Of a DNA stretch of 64,000 nt, positions 54,817-64,000 are shown piece after piece. The notes beneath the pieces were generated by a model. That model had not been told where the DNA came from, searched no databases, and saw only the letters and a program-made list of their open reading frames with translations. A program made the position numbers and the translations under genes. The stretch comes from an uncultured Jannaschia sp. (lineage in GTDB: Bacteria > Pseudomonadota > Alphaproteobacteria > Rhodobacterales > Rhodobacteraceae), in NCBI GenBank assembly GCA_947494145.1, contig CANLTZ010000014.1:1-64000 (forward strand). The letters run 5' to 3'. Within the stretch, counting starts at the first letter, position 1, and each line of letters starts with the position of its first letter.

Positions 54817-55239
54817 GCCGGGACCTGCGATGCGAGGCTACGATGTGCTTGGATGTTGGTCTGGCCCGCCTGTATCACGTTTGAACTGCCCGTCGCGACG
54901 CGGTGGGTTGCGGCGATCATCTTCGATTCTTGGGCCATGGCGCCATGCGGTTGGTATATCTTGCGCGTGTCGATTGAAGCCACTTGATGCATGGGCCGGG
55001 CGCAGAAGTCATTGAAAATGTCGCCGGAGTGCTCGGGGCATGCACTGCGATGCACGGCCAAAACATCCCGGTGCGCCGCGGGCTCGTCTTGGCCGTCATT
55101 GGGCACGGCGTCGCACCGTTTCAGCGCGACCGCTGCACCAAAATAGGCCACCGGCCACCGGCCACGTGGCGCGGTGGCGAGGCCTAGCCACGTTGCGGCT
55201 GGCGCCCGCGATTTCGGCGCCGCACGCTCGCAGAACACT

Positions 55240-55452
55240 TCAAGGACTGCAGGTGTCGATCCCCAGCAAGCGGTAGAGCGGGCACATCCTGACAAGGGCC
55301 GTGATGACCAGGATCGCGCCCACAAGCATGAAAACATAGCTCCAGACGGATCCCGACCAGATCGCCGGGATATTGAGCAAGGGGGACAGGATCAGCACCA
55401 AGCCCAAAACAATTCGAATGACGCGATCAGCGCTTCCTACGTTCTTTTCCAT
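55240..55452 (-). CDS. DUF2892 (YgaP-like TM) protein
   Basis: MEKNVGSADRVIRIVLGLVLILSPLL...CPLYRLLGIDTC. Confidence 0.88.
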   Translation of the reverse strand: MEKNVGSADRVIRIVLGLVLILSPLLNIPAIWSGSVWSYVFMLVGAILVITALVRMCPLYRLLGIDTCSP

Positions 55453-55462
55453 GGGATCTTCC

Positions 55463-55795
55463 TCAGGTTTTCAGGCTCGCTTCCTCGGTCGTATGGAACC
55501 CCATCGAGGAAATACGGTCGGCTTCGCTCATGTAGTCTTGCATGGTCTTGAGCAGAAATTCAGCCCCCAACCGCTGCGCTTCCAGCGGGGAGCCACAAGT
55601 GAAGATGTCGTGCTGAATTTCCGCATCTTGCTTCAGCCGGTCGGCCACGAAATGCGCCCAAGTGTCGTTCATGCGGGTCACCCCGTCTATCCAGGTGGTC
55701 GCCATTTGGGCACCGAGTGACCATGGTATCATCGTGACGTCCATATCGGCGGTGATGGTTTTGGCTTCGGGCTCGGTCGTCTTGGCTGTGGGCAT
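55463..55795 (-). CDS. Phasin-like protein
   Basis: Helical; WIDGVTRMNDTWAHFVADRLKQDAEIQHDIFTCGSPLEAQRLGAEFLLKTMQDYMSEADRISSMG. Confidence 0.75.
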   Translation of the reverse strand: MPTAKTTEPEAKTITADMDVTMIPWSLGAQMATTWIDGVTRMNDTWAHFVADRLKQDAEIQHDIFTCGSPLEAQRLGAEFLLKTMQDYMSEADRISSMGFHTTEEASLKT

Positions 55796-55862
55796 TCCGG
55801 TGTCTCCCGTCAGAGGGTTCGGCGTTCCTTGGAGAGCATGTTGGTTTTCGGGGGTGACGGCA

Positions 55863-55876
55863 TTGACAGGCGTCAA
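55863..55876 (-). promoter_or_regulatory. FNR/FixK-type site TTGACAGGCGTCAA (plus-strand reading)
   Basis: 68 nt upstream of the phasin-like start; -10-like CATGCT at 55840-55835 (site at -41.5). Confidence 0.72.
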
Positions 55877-56111
55877 TATGGCAGCAGCGGCCGCGTTGCC
55901 GTTGGTGGGGTTTTGGATTGCAAGCAGTGTCGATTGCACAGGTTTGAGTAACGCGAGCCGATGACCGGCTTCGAGTGCCTGTGGCAATGCGAAGCGCAAG
56001 CTGGGCTCGGTCCGCATGTCGATGGGTCGAAGCGCTTGGGTGGGGTCCCGGTCCGCAGCGAAGCTGGCGGGCAACGGGGTGCCAAGCGGACCGAGAGGAG
56101 GGTTGAGCGCC

Positions 56112-56561
56112 CTAATCCTGGGCCCAAACCATCTCGGCTGGCCAGAAGGCGCGGATTGCACGGGGCAGGGCGTGGCGGACCTGGCGCAACTCGCCCTCCG
56201 AGACGCGATTGGCGAGGGTGGCGAAGACGGCGGCGATATCGGCCTCGCCGCGATAGCCGGCAACGTGGCCAAGCCTCGCCTCCACGGCGCGGCGGAACGT
56301 GTCAGCGTCACGGTCTTCGATCGGGGTCTTGGCGGGCTGCCAGCCTTCAAAGAACATCCCCCGGATCAGGAGGGGCATCTGGGCGGAAAGCTGAGCGGCT
56401 TCTTCATGGGGGATGCGGTCGCGGATTTCAGTCAGGACGGTACGCATTAGGCGCAGGGCGTCGCGGCTGCTGGACCAATCCAGGCGGTCGCGCAATTCGT
56501 TGATCCATTCATGCGTGAGTTGCAGGGTGTGGTCGAGGACCTCCAGATTTTGGGCAGACAT
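56112..56561 (-). CDS. DUF2267-domain protein
   Basis: TLQLTHEWINELRDRLDWSSSRDALRLMRTVLTEIRDRIPHEEAAQLSAQMPLLIRGMFFEGW. Confidence 0.9.
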   Translation of the reverse strand: MSAQNLEVLDHTLQLTHEWINELRDRLDWSSSRDALRLMRTVLTEIRDRIPHEEAAQLSAQMPLLIRGMFFEGWQPAKTPIEDRDADTFRRAVEARLGHVAGYRGEADIAAVFATLANRVSEGELRQVRHALPRAIRAFWPAEMVWAQD

Positions 56562-56727
56562 GATCGTCTCCTTGGCTGGCGTGGGCGGGTCTGTTGCGGT
56601 TCTTGAAAGACCTGAGCCATCTGCTTTTCGAGAAATGCTGGAACATCAGAATGATGTAAGGGCATTTTCGGAAGTGCGTCTCTAGGTCTTCTGGGGACGA
56701 TTGTATCCGAGTTGGTCATATCGCAGC

Positions 56728-56741
56728 TTGATGGGCGTCAA
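56728..56741 (-). promoter_or_regulatory. FNR/FixK-type site TTGATGGGCGTCAA (plus-strand reading)
   Basis: -10-like TACAAT at 56705-56700 (site at -41.5), upstream of DUF2267. Confidence 0.75.
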
Positions 56742-56925
56742 CTGGGGATAGGTCGGGGATGGGGTTGGGCGTTTGATCTGGCGCCGCGCGCTGGCCCTTG
56801 ACGCAGGGCTTGATCCGATCAATTGGCGGCGCCCGGTGCATGTGGTCTTCAGGCAGCTTGGGGGTAGGCCAGACGCCCGGACAGTCAGAGGCGGGTACAG
56901 CAAGTAGTGTTCTGCAATTTACCTT

Positions 56926-57783
56926 TCACCTCGTCTGACCGCTCTGTCCGGGGGAGGTTGGCTGCGGCGCTTCGGGTATAACCTCGGTCACGGCGCCATC
57001 GCGGGACAGCATCGTCTTGTGGTTCAACCCGATGACGATGAACGCCACGGCGACCAGGATCCACGTGTCCCAAGGCTGAGCGTCGGGCCAGAAAGGGTTG
57101 ATGAGCTGCCAATGGAACAGGATCGGCAGCATAATGCTGCCGCGGGCGGCATTGAATATCGGGGTCACCAGGATCGCAAGGGTCACGTTGCCGATGAAGA
57201 ATGGCAAAAAGTTCCAATCCGCGAACACCACCCCGGCCAAAAAGAAGGCGGGCAGGTGCCAGAGCCCCCAGAAAGTACCGATTAGGGCACCAGCCCAGAG
57301 CGGTGCGAGATGGCGTTGCAGGAGCGGCTGAGCAACGCCGCGCCAGCCGAACTCCTCAACCGGACCGAGGAAGAGCATCATGGCCAGCAGCGCGACCATC
57401 GCGCCCGTTCCATTGGGCGGAAGCGGGGCAAGGACCGGGCCGCCCTTGACGAGGGACCCGGCGATGAAGATCGCAGGAATGCCGAAGATGATAAAGAGCC
57501 ACCACGCTACCGGGCAGCGCCACATGAGAGCGCGTGAAAGGAAGGCTTTCAGGCCGCTGCGGCCGGTATAGGCCAGGACGAGCGCGATCCCCGATATGGC
57601 GGGGGCCCAGGTGGCCACGAAATAAAGCGGATGGCGGCCGCTCATCGTGCCGAAAGTGGCCTCGGCGGGTTCGGGGAACAGGATATAGCCACCGACGATG
57701 CCCCAGGTGATCGCGAAGGTGGTGAGACCGAAGAAGGCGAGCGCGTTGGATGGAAAGCGCTGCGGGGGAAGGGCCTGCGCCAT
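56926..57783 (-). CDS. CPBP family intramembrane protease
   Basis: FLGPVEEFGWRGVAQPLLQRHLAPLWAGALIGTFWGLWHLPAFF. Confidence 0.93.
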   Translation of the reverse strand: MAQALPPQRFPSNALAFFGLTTFAITWGIVGGYILFPEPAEATFGTMSGRHPLYFVATWAPAISGIALVLAYTGRSGLKAFLSRALMWRCPVAWWLFIIFGIPAIFIAGSLVKGGPVLAPLPPNGTGAMVALLAMMLFLGPVEEFGWRGVAQPLLQRHLAPLWAGALIGTFWGLWHLPAFFLAGVVFADWNFLPFFIGNVTLAILVTPIFNAARGSIMLPILFHWQLINPFWPDAQPWDTWILVAVAFIVIGLNHKTMLSRDGAVTEVIPEAPQPTSPGQSGQTR

Positions 57784-57812
57784 GGAACCTCCGACCGGGA
57801 ACGGCGTCCCAC

Positions 57813-58240
57813 GCGCTCGAACAAACTGGCATCGCCGCGGGCGATGTTTTCGGCAGCATCGAAAATGTGCTCGGCTCCGACGGCGATGGCGTTAACTAAG
57901 GTGATCAGGGTAACAACGAACTCGTCGGGCGTGAAGGCGATGACATCCTACGCGGCCGCCGGGGTGACGATGTTATGGAGGCGGGGCCGGCGCCGATGTG
58001 TTCCAGTTTGTAGCGGGCTTTGATCACGATACGATCGTGGACTTCGAAGATGATGTTGATACAATCGCGATTGCGCCGTCGTTTCGCTACGAGAGTGTTT
58101 CTGAATTGCTCGCTGATAGTGGCGTGGTGACCGAAGTCGGAGCTGACGTGATTATCGATCTGGGACAAGGAAACACGGTATTTGTTAGAAACATGACTAT
58201 CGCGGAGCTGCGGAATGATCTCACTTTTACGTTCTCTTGA
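57813..58240 (+). pseudogene. Degraded RTX / hemolysin-type Ca-binding protein C-terminus
   Basis: Frame 1 GIAAGDVFGSIENVLGSDGDGVN*GDQGNNELVGREGDDILRGRRGDDVM; frame 2 GGGAGADVFQFVAGFDHDTIVDFEDDVDTIAI. Stop at 57897-57899 and a frameshift near 57980. Confidence 0.8.
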
Positions 58241-58376
58241 TATGCTAAGCGGTGGGCGTCACGGTAAGCCCGTCGCGGCGTCTTTTTCTCTGCCGTGCGC
58301 TACACCAACGTTCTCTTCCCGCATTTTGCATTTGAGCCAATACCCGAATGGCCACACTGCAAGAGAGCCAAATTAC

Positions 58377-58898
58377 ATGTACAGCCTTTTCCTTTTTATG
58401 TGCGTGGTGTTTTTTGGAGTACCTGGCCAGGCTGGCGAAATTAGACATATTGAGCGTGTTTCAAAAGGAGCGGAAATTTATGTATGCTCGGATGATAACT
58501 CCAATGTAGATGAATTTCTGGTACCGTTGCTCTCCCAAAGTCTAGATATTGCTGCGGCAAAAAGTTCGATTGAGGAAAGGGGCGCCAGGCTCATAATTAT
58601 GTCGCATCGCAACGCAGTAGTCAAAAACGGCTGCGATTCGACGACCTTGGAGGAGTTAGCGGAAGTCTACGCGGAGTATCGAAGGTTGTCCTTTCACCGC
58701 GAGGTCATTGCGCGAAGGGTCCCAGAGTATGCCGAGGCATTAAGGGCTGCAACGTGTCAACCCTTGGCGGGATTTGATATTAGCTCAGGGAAACGAGTTT
58801 CAATCGTGCTCTTTGAGAGAAATTCAGAAACCATTGGTGAAGCGCTCGATTGCGCAAGAAATATGATTAGTTATTTCAGGGTGGAAGAGGGGCTTTAG
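58377..58898 (+). CDS. Secreted hypothetical protein, low-GC
   Basis: Signal-like MYSLFLFMCVVFFGVPGQAG followed by a charged region. Confidence 0.55.
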   Translation: MYSLFLFMCVVFFGVPGQAGEIRHIERVSKGAEIYVCSDDNSNVDEFLVPLLSQSLDIAAAKSSIEERGARLIIMSHRNAVVKNGCDSTTLEELAEVYAEYRRLSFHREVIARRVPEYAEALRAATCQPLAGFDISSGKRVSIVLFERNSETIGEALDCARNMISYFRVEEGL

Positions 58899-59083
58899 GC
58901 ATGGCGGAAGAACGAGGAAATCAAGAAGTTCTCGGGCGCATCAATGATGCCGGACAACTTACGAGGGGCAGGTCTTGAGGCTGCTATTGAGGCAATGGTT
59001 GAAGGCGCTGATAGAGCGATCGGAAGACTAAATATTGTCTATTCGATTTGAAGCGGTGGTGCCTGATCCGTCCAGGTGCGGCG

Positions 59084-59097
59084 TTGACCATGGTCAA
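59084..59097 (+). promoter_or_regulatory. FNR/FixK-type site TTGACCATGGTCAA (fully palindromic)
   Basis: -10-like TATACT at 59120-59125, site centred at -41.5 from predicted +1 59132; points into the 3' end of the DUF2238 gene. Confidence 0.65.
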
Positions 59098-59146
59098 TGT
59101 CGGACGGATTTCGCGATGCTATACTTGGGCGATGGTCCGACTGCCC

Positions 59147-59759
59147 CTAGCGACGTTTGCGGAAGTGCCGCCGGTTGATGCGGACGAATTGACCGATCAA
59201 TGCAGTGGCCAGGCCCAGCTTGCGACCCGTCAGGTAGAGCGCGCCGGAAAGCGCGCCGAGGATCGAGCCGACGAAATCCGCCACGAGGTCGCCCATCGTA
59301 TCGGGCAGGCCGGATTTCTGCATCGACAGGCCGAAGGTGCGGTCCATGGCGAACTCGAACACTTCCCAAAGGACGCCGAAGGTGACGGCGATGCAGGCTG
59401 CGATGAGCGTCAGCGCCCAGATGGGCGCGGCGAACCGGTCGCCTTCGAAGAGCATCAGGACAAACAGGAACCCGGCCATGCCGAGGCCGATGGCGGCGGC
59501 GCCGTGCAGCGCGATATCCCACCACCAGACGCGTTCGTACATGTCGAAAGCCTCCCCCAGCAGAAGCGAAGCCGTAAGGAACCCTGCCAGCGCCAGGACG
59601 AATGGCAGAGGCAGCACGATCTGCAAGTGGCGGGCCAAGATGACCGGGGCAATGGAAAGGATGAGGGACAGGAACGCGACACCGGCGAGGGTGGGGCGGC
59701 CCAGGAAAATCGCAGCCAAAGCAAGTGCGGCGAAGACGGCCCAGATGCTGGCGATCACC
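59147..59759 (-). CDS. DUF2238-like membrane protein
   Basis: YERVWWWDIALHGAAAIGLGMAGFLFVL...FGVLWEVFEFAMDRTFGLSMQKSGLPDTMGDLVADFVGSILGAL; GTG start inferred. Confidence 0.82.
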
Positions 59760-59800
59760 CGTCGGCGCAGGCGCGGTCGCAGGCGACCGGGCTCATCCGG

Positions 59801-60508
59801 TTGGCCAGCTACAATATCCGCAAGGCTGTGGGGCTGGATTGGCGGCGGGATCCGGCCCGGATCCTGCGGGTCGCCGACGACACGCGGGCCGACATCCTGG
59901 CCCTGCAAGAGGCCGACAAGCGGCTGGGCCTGCGACCCTCGGCCTTGCCCACCGACCTGATCGCGGCCTCGCGTTGGCAACCCGTGCCCGCCGGGCGTGG
60001 GCACAGTTTGGGCTGGCACGGCAACGCCATCCTGCTGGGGCCCGACGCCCGGCTGATCTGGTCCGAGGGGGTCGATCTGCCGGGGTTCGAGCCCCGCGGC
60101 GCGCTTATCGCCGGGATCGAGCTTCGGGGGCGGAGGCTTATCTTGGCCGCCGTGCATCTAGGACTTCTCCGCCGTCATCGGCGCCACCAATTGGCGCAAT
60201 TGGCCGCGCGGTTGCGGGGCCACGATGCGCCCGTGGTGCTGGCAGGGGACTTCAATGAATGGTCCAGGGGCCGCGGGCTGGAAGCCCTGCGCCCGGACTT
60301 CGAAATCCATGCGCCGGGGCATAGCTTCCACGCTGCCCGCCCGGTGGCTGGCCTGGATCGGATCGCGGTGCAGCGCGGTGTTGCGATGCGCGGGGGCGGG
60401 GTTCTTGACACGCGCGAGGCACGGCGTGCCTCGGACCATTTGCCAATTTGGGTGGATATCGACCTGCCGCCCGGGGGCGGGCACGGAATTGGGTGGACAG
60501 CTTCGTAA
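59801..60508 (+). CDS. Endonuclease/exonuclease/phosphatase family protein
   Basis: LASYNIRKAVGLDWRRDPARILRVADDTRADILALQEAD; VVLAGDFNEW; RRASDHLPIWVDI. TTG start inferred. Confidence 0.85.
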   Translation: MASYNIRKAVGLDWRRDPARILRVADDTRADILALQEADKRLGLRPSALPTDLIAASRWQPVPAGRGHSLGWHGNAILLGPDARLIWSEGVDLPGFEPRGALIAGIELRGRRLILAAVHLGLLRRHRRHQLAQLAARLRGHDAPVVLAGDFNEWSRGRGLEALRPDFEIHAPGHSFHAARPVAGLDRIAVQRGVAMRGGGVLDTREARRASDHLPIWVDIDLPPGGGHGIGWTAS

Positions 60509-61033
60509 GGGCACATGCCGGGGCGGGAGGTTTAGCAGCCCGAATGCCAACGGGTTAGAGCGGTGTTTTGCAGGCTGGTCTTGTCTGCGAGGGCCGAATG
60601 CCTTGCCGACAGGGATATCGTCGGTGACGCCGCTTCGGCGGCCTTTGGGTTCGCTTGCAGGTGCAAGGCCGGCATGGCGGCTTCGCTGGTTCAGGCGCCC
60701 AGCCGCGACGGGATCGCGCGGGGATGCGGCAGATGCCAGCATATGTGGCGGGCTTAGACTGGTGCGGATCGTCATCGAGGTCTCCGGCGGCTGATACCTT
60801 TCCATATCAGGCCGCGGGCGCTGTTGGGTTGACGACCGTCACGGGGGCTGGCGCAACCTGCACGCCGCCACCATTCCGGCACCATAGTCGAACGGCTGGC
60901 GGCTGGGGACATGGCTTAGTAGGCGGACCTTGGGCGGCTGAACATGCCAATGCATCGCGACCCCACCAAGTCCGCGCAGTTCTATTCGTCGGTTCTGCGC
61001 AAAAGAGGTCGGAACAAGTGGCGGAGAGACAGT

Positions 61034-61054
61034 CCGAAGTTACCGAAACTTCGG
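61034..61054. repeat. 8-bp inverted repeat
   Basis: CCGAAGTT-ACCGA-AACTTCGG, followed by an AT-rich stretch. Confidence 0.7.
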
Positions 61055-61272
61055 TATATTAATACACTGTTTTTATTGCGATTAATGTCTTGCTGCGCTG
61101 CAGATTGTGCAGCAAAATGTGTAGCAGATATCGTTTTCACTCCAACCTAGCTGGAACAAGAGCACGAGTTGCTCGCTTCCGAGCAATGCCAAATGCTTTC
61201 TTTCTTTCCTGTCACCGCGCGCTCGCACGGCAGCCGAAACCGACCGCCGCGTTGAACGAGCGGTGCTTTCCG

Positions 61273-61953
61273 TTACAGCGCGGCCCGGATTGCGTCGCGC
61301 AGTTCCGGGTATAGAATCCAGTTTCCAGGATCCCCGTCATGTTCGGGCTCGCCCCGAAATCCAAGAACGGCGGTTCCGTCTAGATCGGTTGACGAACCAT
61401 TCGATACAGTCTCCGAGGAAAGAAAGGTGGCAATCAACCGGCCTGCACTCGCAAGCGATCTGTTGGCGGATGCATGGGACTTGTAGCCCGCCCCGTTCGC
61501 CACGCGCACTTCTGTCAAACCGTCTTCGTCTGCCAACGATAACGCCGCTAGCATTGCGCGCTGCGGGCGTGTCAGCGCCACCTGCCCGAGTGCTTCAGTG
61601 TATTCCTCGATGCTCGGCACCGATGCGCCGGTATGCGGGTTCATTCTGCGGTTTTCGGCCATTTGGCTTTCCCGGGCGTCGATGACGTCATGCAGGGCGG
61701 TGATCGCGGCCTCTTGGGTGGCGGCGCTCGCCTCGGCGATCATGCCGCGCGCTTTCGTTGGCGGTTTGGCAAAAGCGCGGGCAACGAATTTGCCCGCGAG
61801 GAGGCCCGACTTGATCTGATATCTTCCGTGTTCGCCGACTTGGATCGGGGGCTGTGTGTCTTTCTTACTGTCCTTTGCTTTCTTCTTCTTGGTCATGCCT
61901 TTGAAGAGGTCATGGCCCGCATCTGTTCTGCCTTGTGCACTGGAACGTGTCAT
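61273..61953 (-). CDS. Hypothetical protein with C-terminal region resembling the wHTH-like domain of modification-dependent HNH enzymes
   Basis: LTRPQRAMLAALSLADEDGLTEVRVANGAGYKSHASANRSLASAGRLIATFL...WILYPELRDAI. Confidence 0.55.
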   Translation of the reverse strand: MTRSSAQGRTDAGHDLFKGMTKKKKAKDSKKDTQPPIQVGEHGRYQIKSGLLAGKFVARAFAKPPTKARGMIAEASAATQEAAITALHDVIDARESQMAENRRMNPHTGASVPSIEEYTEALGQVALTRPQRAMLAALSLADEDGLTEVRVANGAGYKSHASANRSLASAGRLIATFLSSETVSNGSSTDLDGTAVLGFRGEPEHDGDPGNWILYPELRDAIRAAL

Positions 61954-62002
61954 GGGGAATCCTTTCCCGGATTATTGAGTTTCGTGTGTCGATGTGACCG
62001 CC

Positions 62003-63067
62003 TTACGCGGTCAGCCGCCGTGCTTCGGCGAAGGAGACCAGCCGTCGGCCCTTTTCATCCCAGAGCGCCAGCATTGCGCAGCGCAGGCTGTCACGGAGGG
62101 TGAGACGCCGGGTATTGGCGAGAGCTTCATGGTCGCGAAGGACCTCGGGAAGACGGTAGAATGGGATTCGGCTCGCCAGGTGATGTACGTGGTGGACGCC
62201 GATATTCCCGGTGATCCAGCGCAGTATGCCGGGCAGTGCATAATATGAGCTACCCTCCAGCGCTGCTTCATGAATGTTCCAATCCTCGTCGCGTTGCCAG
62301 CTGGTTTCCTCGAATTGGTGCTGAACATAGAAGAACCACATGCCGGCCATCGCGGCGAGAAGCATCGTTGGAAAAAACACGAACACCAGGACGTGCCAAC
62401 CGCCAAGCCAGACGAGCGTCGCCAAAATAGCTGCGATACCGGCGTTTGTCGCGAGCGCACTCAACCAATAGCGCCACCCTGATCGCATCAAACCAACCGG
62501 CAGCCGGTACTGGATGAAAAAAGTATAAAATGGCACGACCCCGAACAGGAAGATCGGATTGCGGACAAGTCGATACAAGCTCCGGTCGATCCGCCCCTTT
62601 TCCCGATATTCTCTGACAGTCAGCGTTGGCAGATCGCCAATGCCCCGACGGTCCAGGTTGCCGGTCGTCGCATGGTGGATCGAGTGGGTTTTGCGCCAGA
62701 CATCATAGGGCGTCAGCGTCACCAAGCCAATGACACGTCCCAACCAGTCGCACGCGCGTCGACTGTGAAACAGGGATCCGTGGCCGCAATCGTGCTGGAT
62801 CATGAACAGGCGGACCAGGAAGGCTGCGTTTGCTAATGCCAAGATGACGGCAAGCATTGTACTGACCGAAAGCATCCACCAGGCCACAGCCCAAATCGCG
62901 ACAAATGGCGCAACCGTGACAAACAACTCGAAAAGACTTCGGGCCGTGTTCGGCGTGCGGTACCGCGCCATAAGACGCGACCATTCCGAGGCCTTGCGTT
63001 TTGGTTGGGTCGTTGCGGCGGAATCGGTCATGGCGATAGGGCGCCCCATAGCAGCGCCCCGTTGCAT
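62003..63067 (-). CDS. Fatty acid desaturase
   Basis: His boxes HDCGHGSLFHSR, HSIHHATTGN, HHVHHLASRIPFYRLPEVL. Confidence 0.93.
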   Translation of the reverse strand: MQRGAAMGRPIAMTDSAATTQPKRKASEWSRLMARYRTPNTARSLFELFVTVAPFVAIWAVAWWMLSVSTMLAVILALANAAFLVRLFMIQHDCGHGSLFHSRRACDWLGRVIGLVTLTPYDVWRKTHSIHHATTGNLDRRGIGDLPTLTVREYREKGRIDRSLYRLVRNPIFLFGVVPFYTFFIQYRLPVGLMRSGWRYWLSALATNAGIAAILATLVWLGGWHVLVFVFFPTMLLAAMAGMWFFYVQHQFEETSWQRDEDWNIHEAALEGSSYYALPGILRWITGNIGVHHVHHLASRIPFYRLPEVLRDHEALANTRRLTLRDSLRCAMLALWDEKGRRLVSFAEARRLTA

Positions 63068-63070
63068 TGT

Positions 63071-63277
63071 TCAGGCAAGCGCGATGTTTGTTGCGCTTTC
63101 GCGGCCGTCGCGACCTGCCTCGACATCGAAGGTCACCTTCTGATCGTCGTTCAGGGTCGTCATGCCTGCACGCTCAAGTGCGGAGATGTGCAGAAACACA
63201 TCTTTCCCACCTGTTTCCGGTGCGATAAAGCCGAAGCCTTTTGTGGAGTTGAACCATTTCACTGTGCCATTGGCCAT
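63071..63277 (-). CDS. Cold shock protein
   Basis: MANGTVKWFNSTKGFGFIAPETGGKDVFLHISALERAG. Confidence 0.95.
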   Translation of the reverse strand: MANGTVKWFNSTKGFGFIAPETGGKDVFLHISALERAGMTTLNDDQKVTFDVEAGRDGRESATNIALA

Positions 63278-63533
63278 GTGAATTTTCCTTATTTGATCGC
63301 TGCCCACAATATGCGGCAGCCCGGCTTCTCACGACAGTGTCGAGCGCTGTGAGCCGGCGAAGGAAAACAGGTTTTCGAATGGAGGTCAGTAGCACATCAG
63401 ACATGGTAGCTACCCAGAAGGGTTACAAGGCGCAAGCTGTCTGATTGCCGATGTTTCCTTTGCCAAGAGAGCATCAAACCCCTATAGCTCACAAGCTGCC
63501 GGATACCCTGGCAGCCAGAAAAGGAAAGCCAGA

Positions 63534-63659
63534 ATGTCGTTCAACGACTTGGCGAAGAAAGAGGCCGCCGACAAAAAGGCCTCGGAAGAAAAAGATCCGG
63601 TAACACCGACCAAAACAGACGAAAGCCCTGCATCGGGGACCAAGTCGGTCGATCCATAG
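63534..63659 (+). CDS. 41-aa charged microprotein
   Basis: MSFNDLAKKEAADKKASEEKDPVTPTKTDESPASGTKSVDP with SD-like AAGGAAAG upstream. Not in the ORF track. Confidence 0.5.
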   Translation: MSFNDLAKKEAADKKASEEKDPVTPTKTDESPASGTKSVDP

Positions 63660-63706
63660 CAGGCCTGGAAGGTGCGTCGCAGAACGTCCGCTTCGCACAA
63701 ACAACT

Positions 63707-63943
63707 CTAAGAGCGGCGCGACAGGTTTCCTCCGACGAGGATCTCGTTGATCAGATCGGCGGTTGCCGCGTGCAATTGCCGTTCCGATTCCGGACCACCT
63801 GCTTTTTCGTGGGTTTCCGCAGCATCGCGTAGAATACCGACGATCTCGCTTTCTGGAAGCACGTTGCGATCTTGTAAGGCGAGCAGCAGGGCCTCGCAAA
63901 TCGAGAGGGCAGCCATGCCCGCGGGGTCTTGTTGGTCTGACAT
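63707..63943 (-). CDS. Hypothetical small protein
   Basis: MSDQQDPAGMAALSICEALLLALQDRNVLPESEIVGILRDAAETHE; helical, coding-like. Confidence 0.6.
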   Translation of the reverse strand: MSDQQDPAGMAALSICEALLLALQDRNVLPESEIVGILRDAAETHEKAGGPESERQLHAATADLINEILVGGNLSRRS

Positions 63944-64000
63944 CGCAACTTTCCTTTTACTTTCGTCCCATCGTGAACGGGCGAGGTCTTGATGTTCTTT

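Noticed and set aside
54813-55337. 174-aa minus-strand ORF overlapping mlaE by 4 nt
   Set aside because: Most of it lacks coding character; a short 3' ORF (MAQESKMIAATHRVATG...) is possible but unsupported.
56813-56830. TTGATCCGATCAA palindrome
   Set aside because: Spacer is 5 nt rather than 6, so not an FNR-type site; no matched -10 box.
59048-59800. Long + strand ORF continuous with the endonuclease/phosphatase gene
   Set aside because: Its N-terminal part is antisense to the well-supported DUF2238 gene and has the charged, low-complexity composition typical of antisense reading in GC-rich DNA.
60829-60842. TTGACGACCGTCAC, a ninth FNR-like site
   Set aside because: One mismatch in the second half-site (TCAC) and no convincing downstream gene.

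Overview
The window is a GC-rich alphaproteobacterial (Rhodobacterales-like, by gene content) chromosomal segment. Roughly 1-28 kb is mostly housekeeping: an atypical tRNA-Asp, gatB, transporters, yebC, a pccB / small-lipoprotein / pccA / scpA propionyl-CoA cluster, and tRNA-Gln. It is interrupted by a lower-GC insert at about 10.1-11.3 kb that carries an HNH-type gene and a 192-bp inverted-repeat element. Roughly 28-60 kb looks like a coherent oxygen-limitation / sulfur / hydrogen island: MBL-fold and YeeE/YedE genes, an acs-E1(fused)-E2-ACP operon, a NAD-linked hoxFUYHW hydrogenase, an accessory ftsH, an APH/P-loop kinase fusion, SulP, a rhodanese-like protein, a persulfide-dioxygenase-like protein, split YeeE/YedE, a Crp/Fnr regulator, Mla lipid transport, a phasin, DUF2267 and others. 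I found eight perfect TTGA-N6-TCAA (FNR/FixK-type) palindromes. All lie between 28.7 and 59.1 kb and all are intergenic. Each has a -10-like xAnnnT box at the spacing of a class II FNR promoter. Other points of interest are two tandem paralogous microlipoproteins absent from the ORF track (one with a possible SD-sequestering 5' structure), an MBL protein with a lost HxHxDH motif, a broken RTX pseudogene, and a Crp/Fnr protein with an FNR-type recognition helix but no Fe-S cysteine cluster. All calls were made by eye, without database searches.
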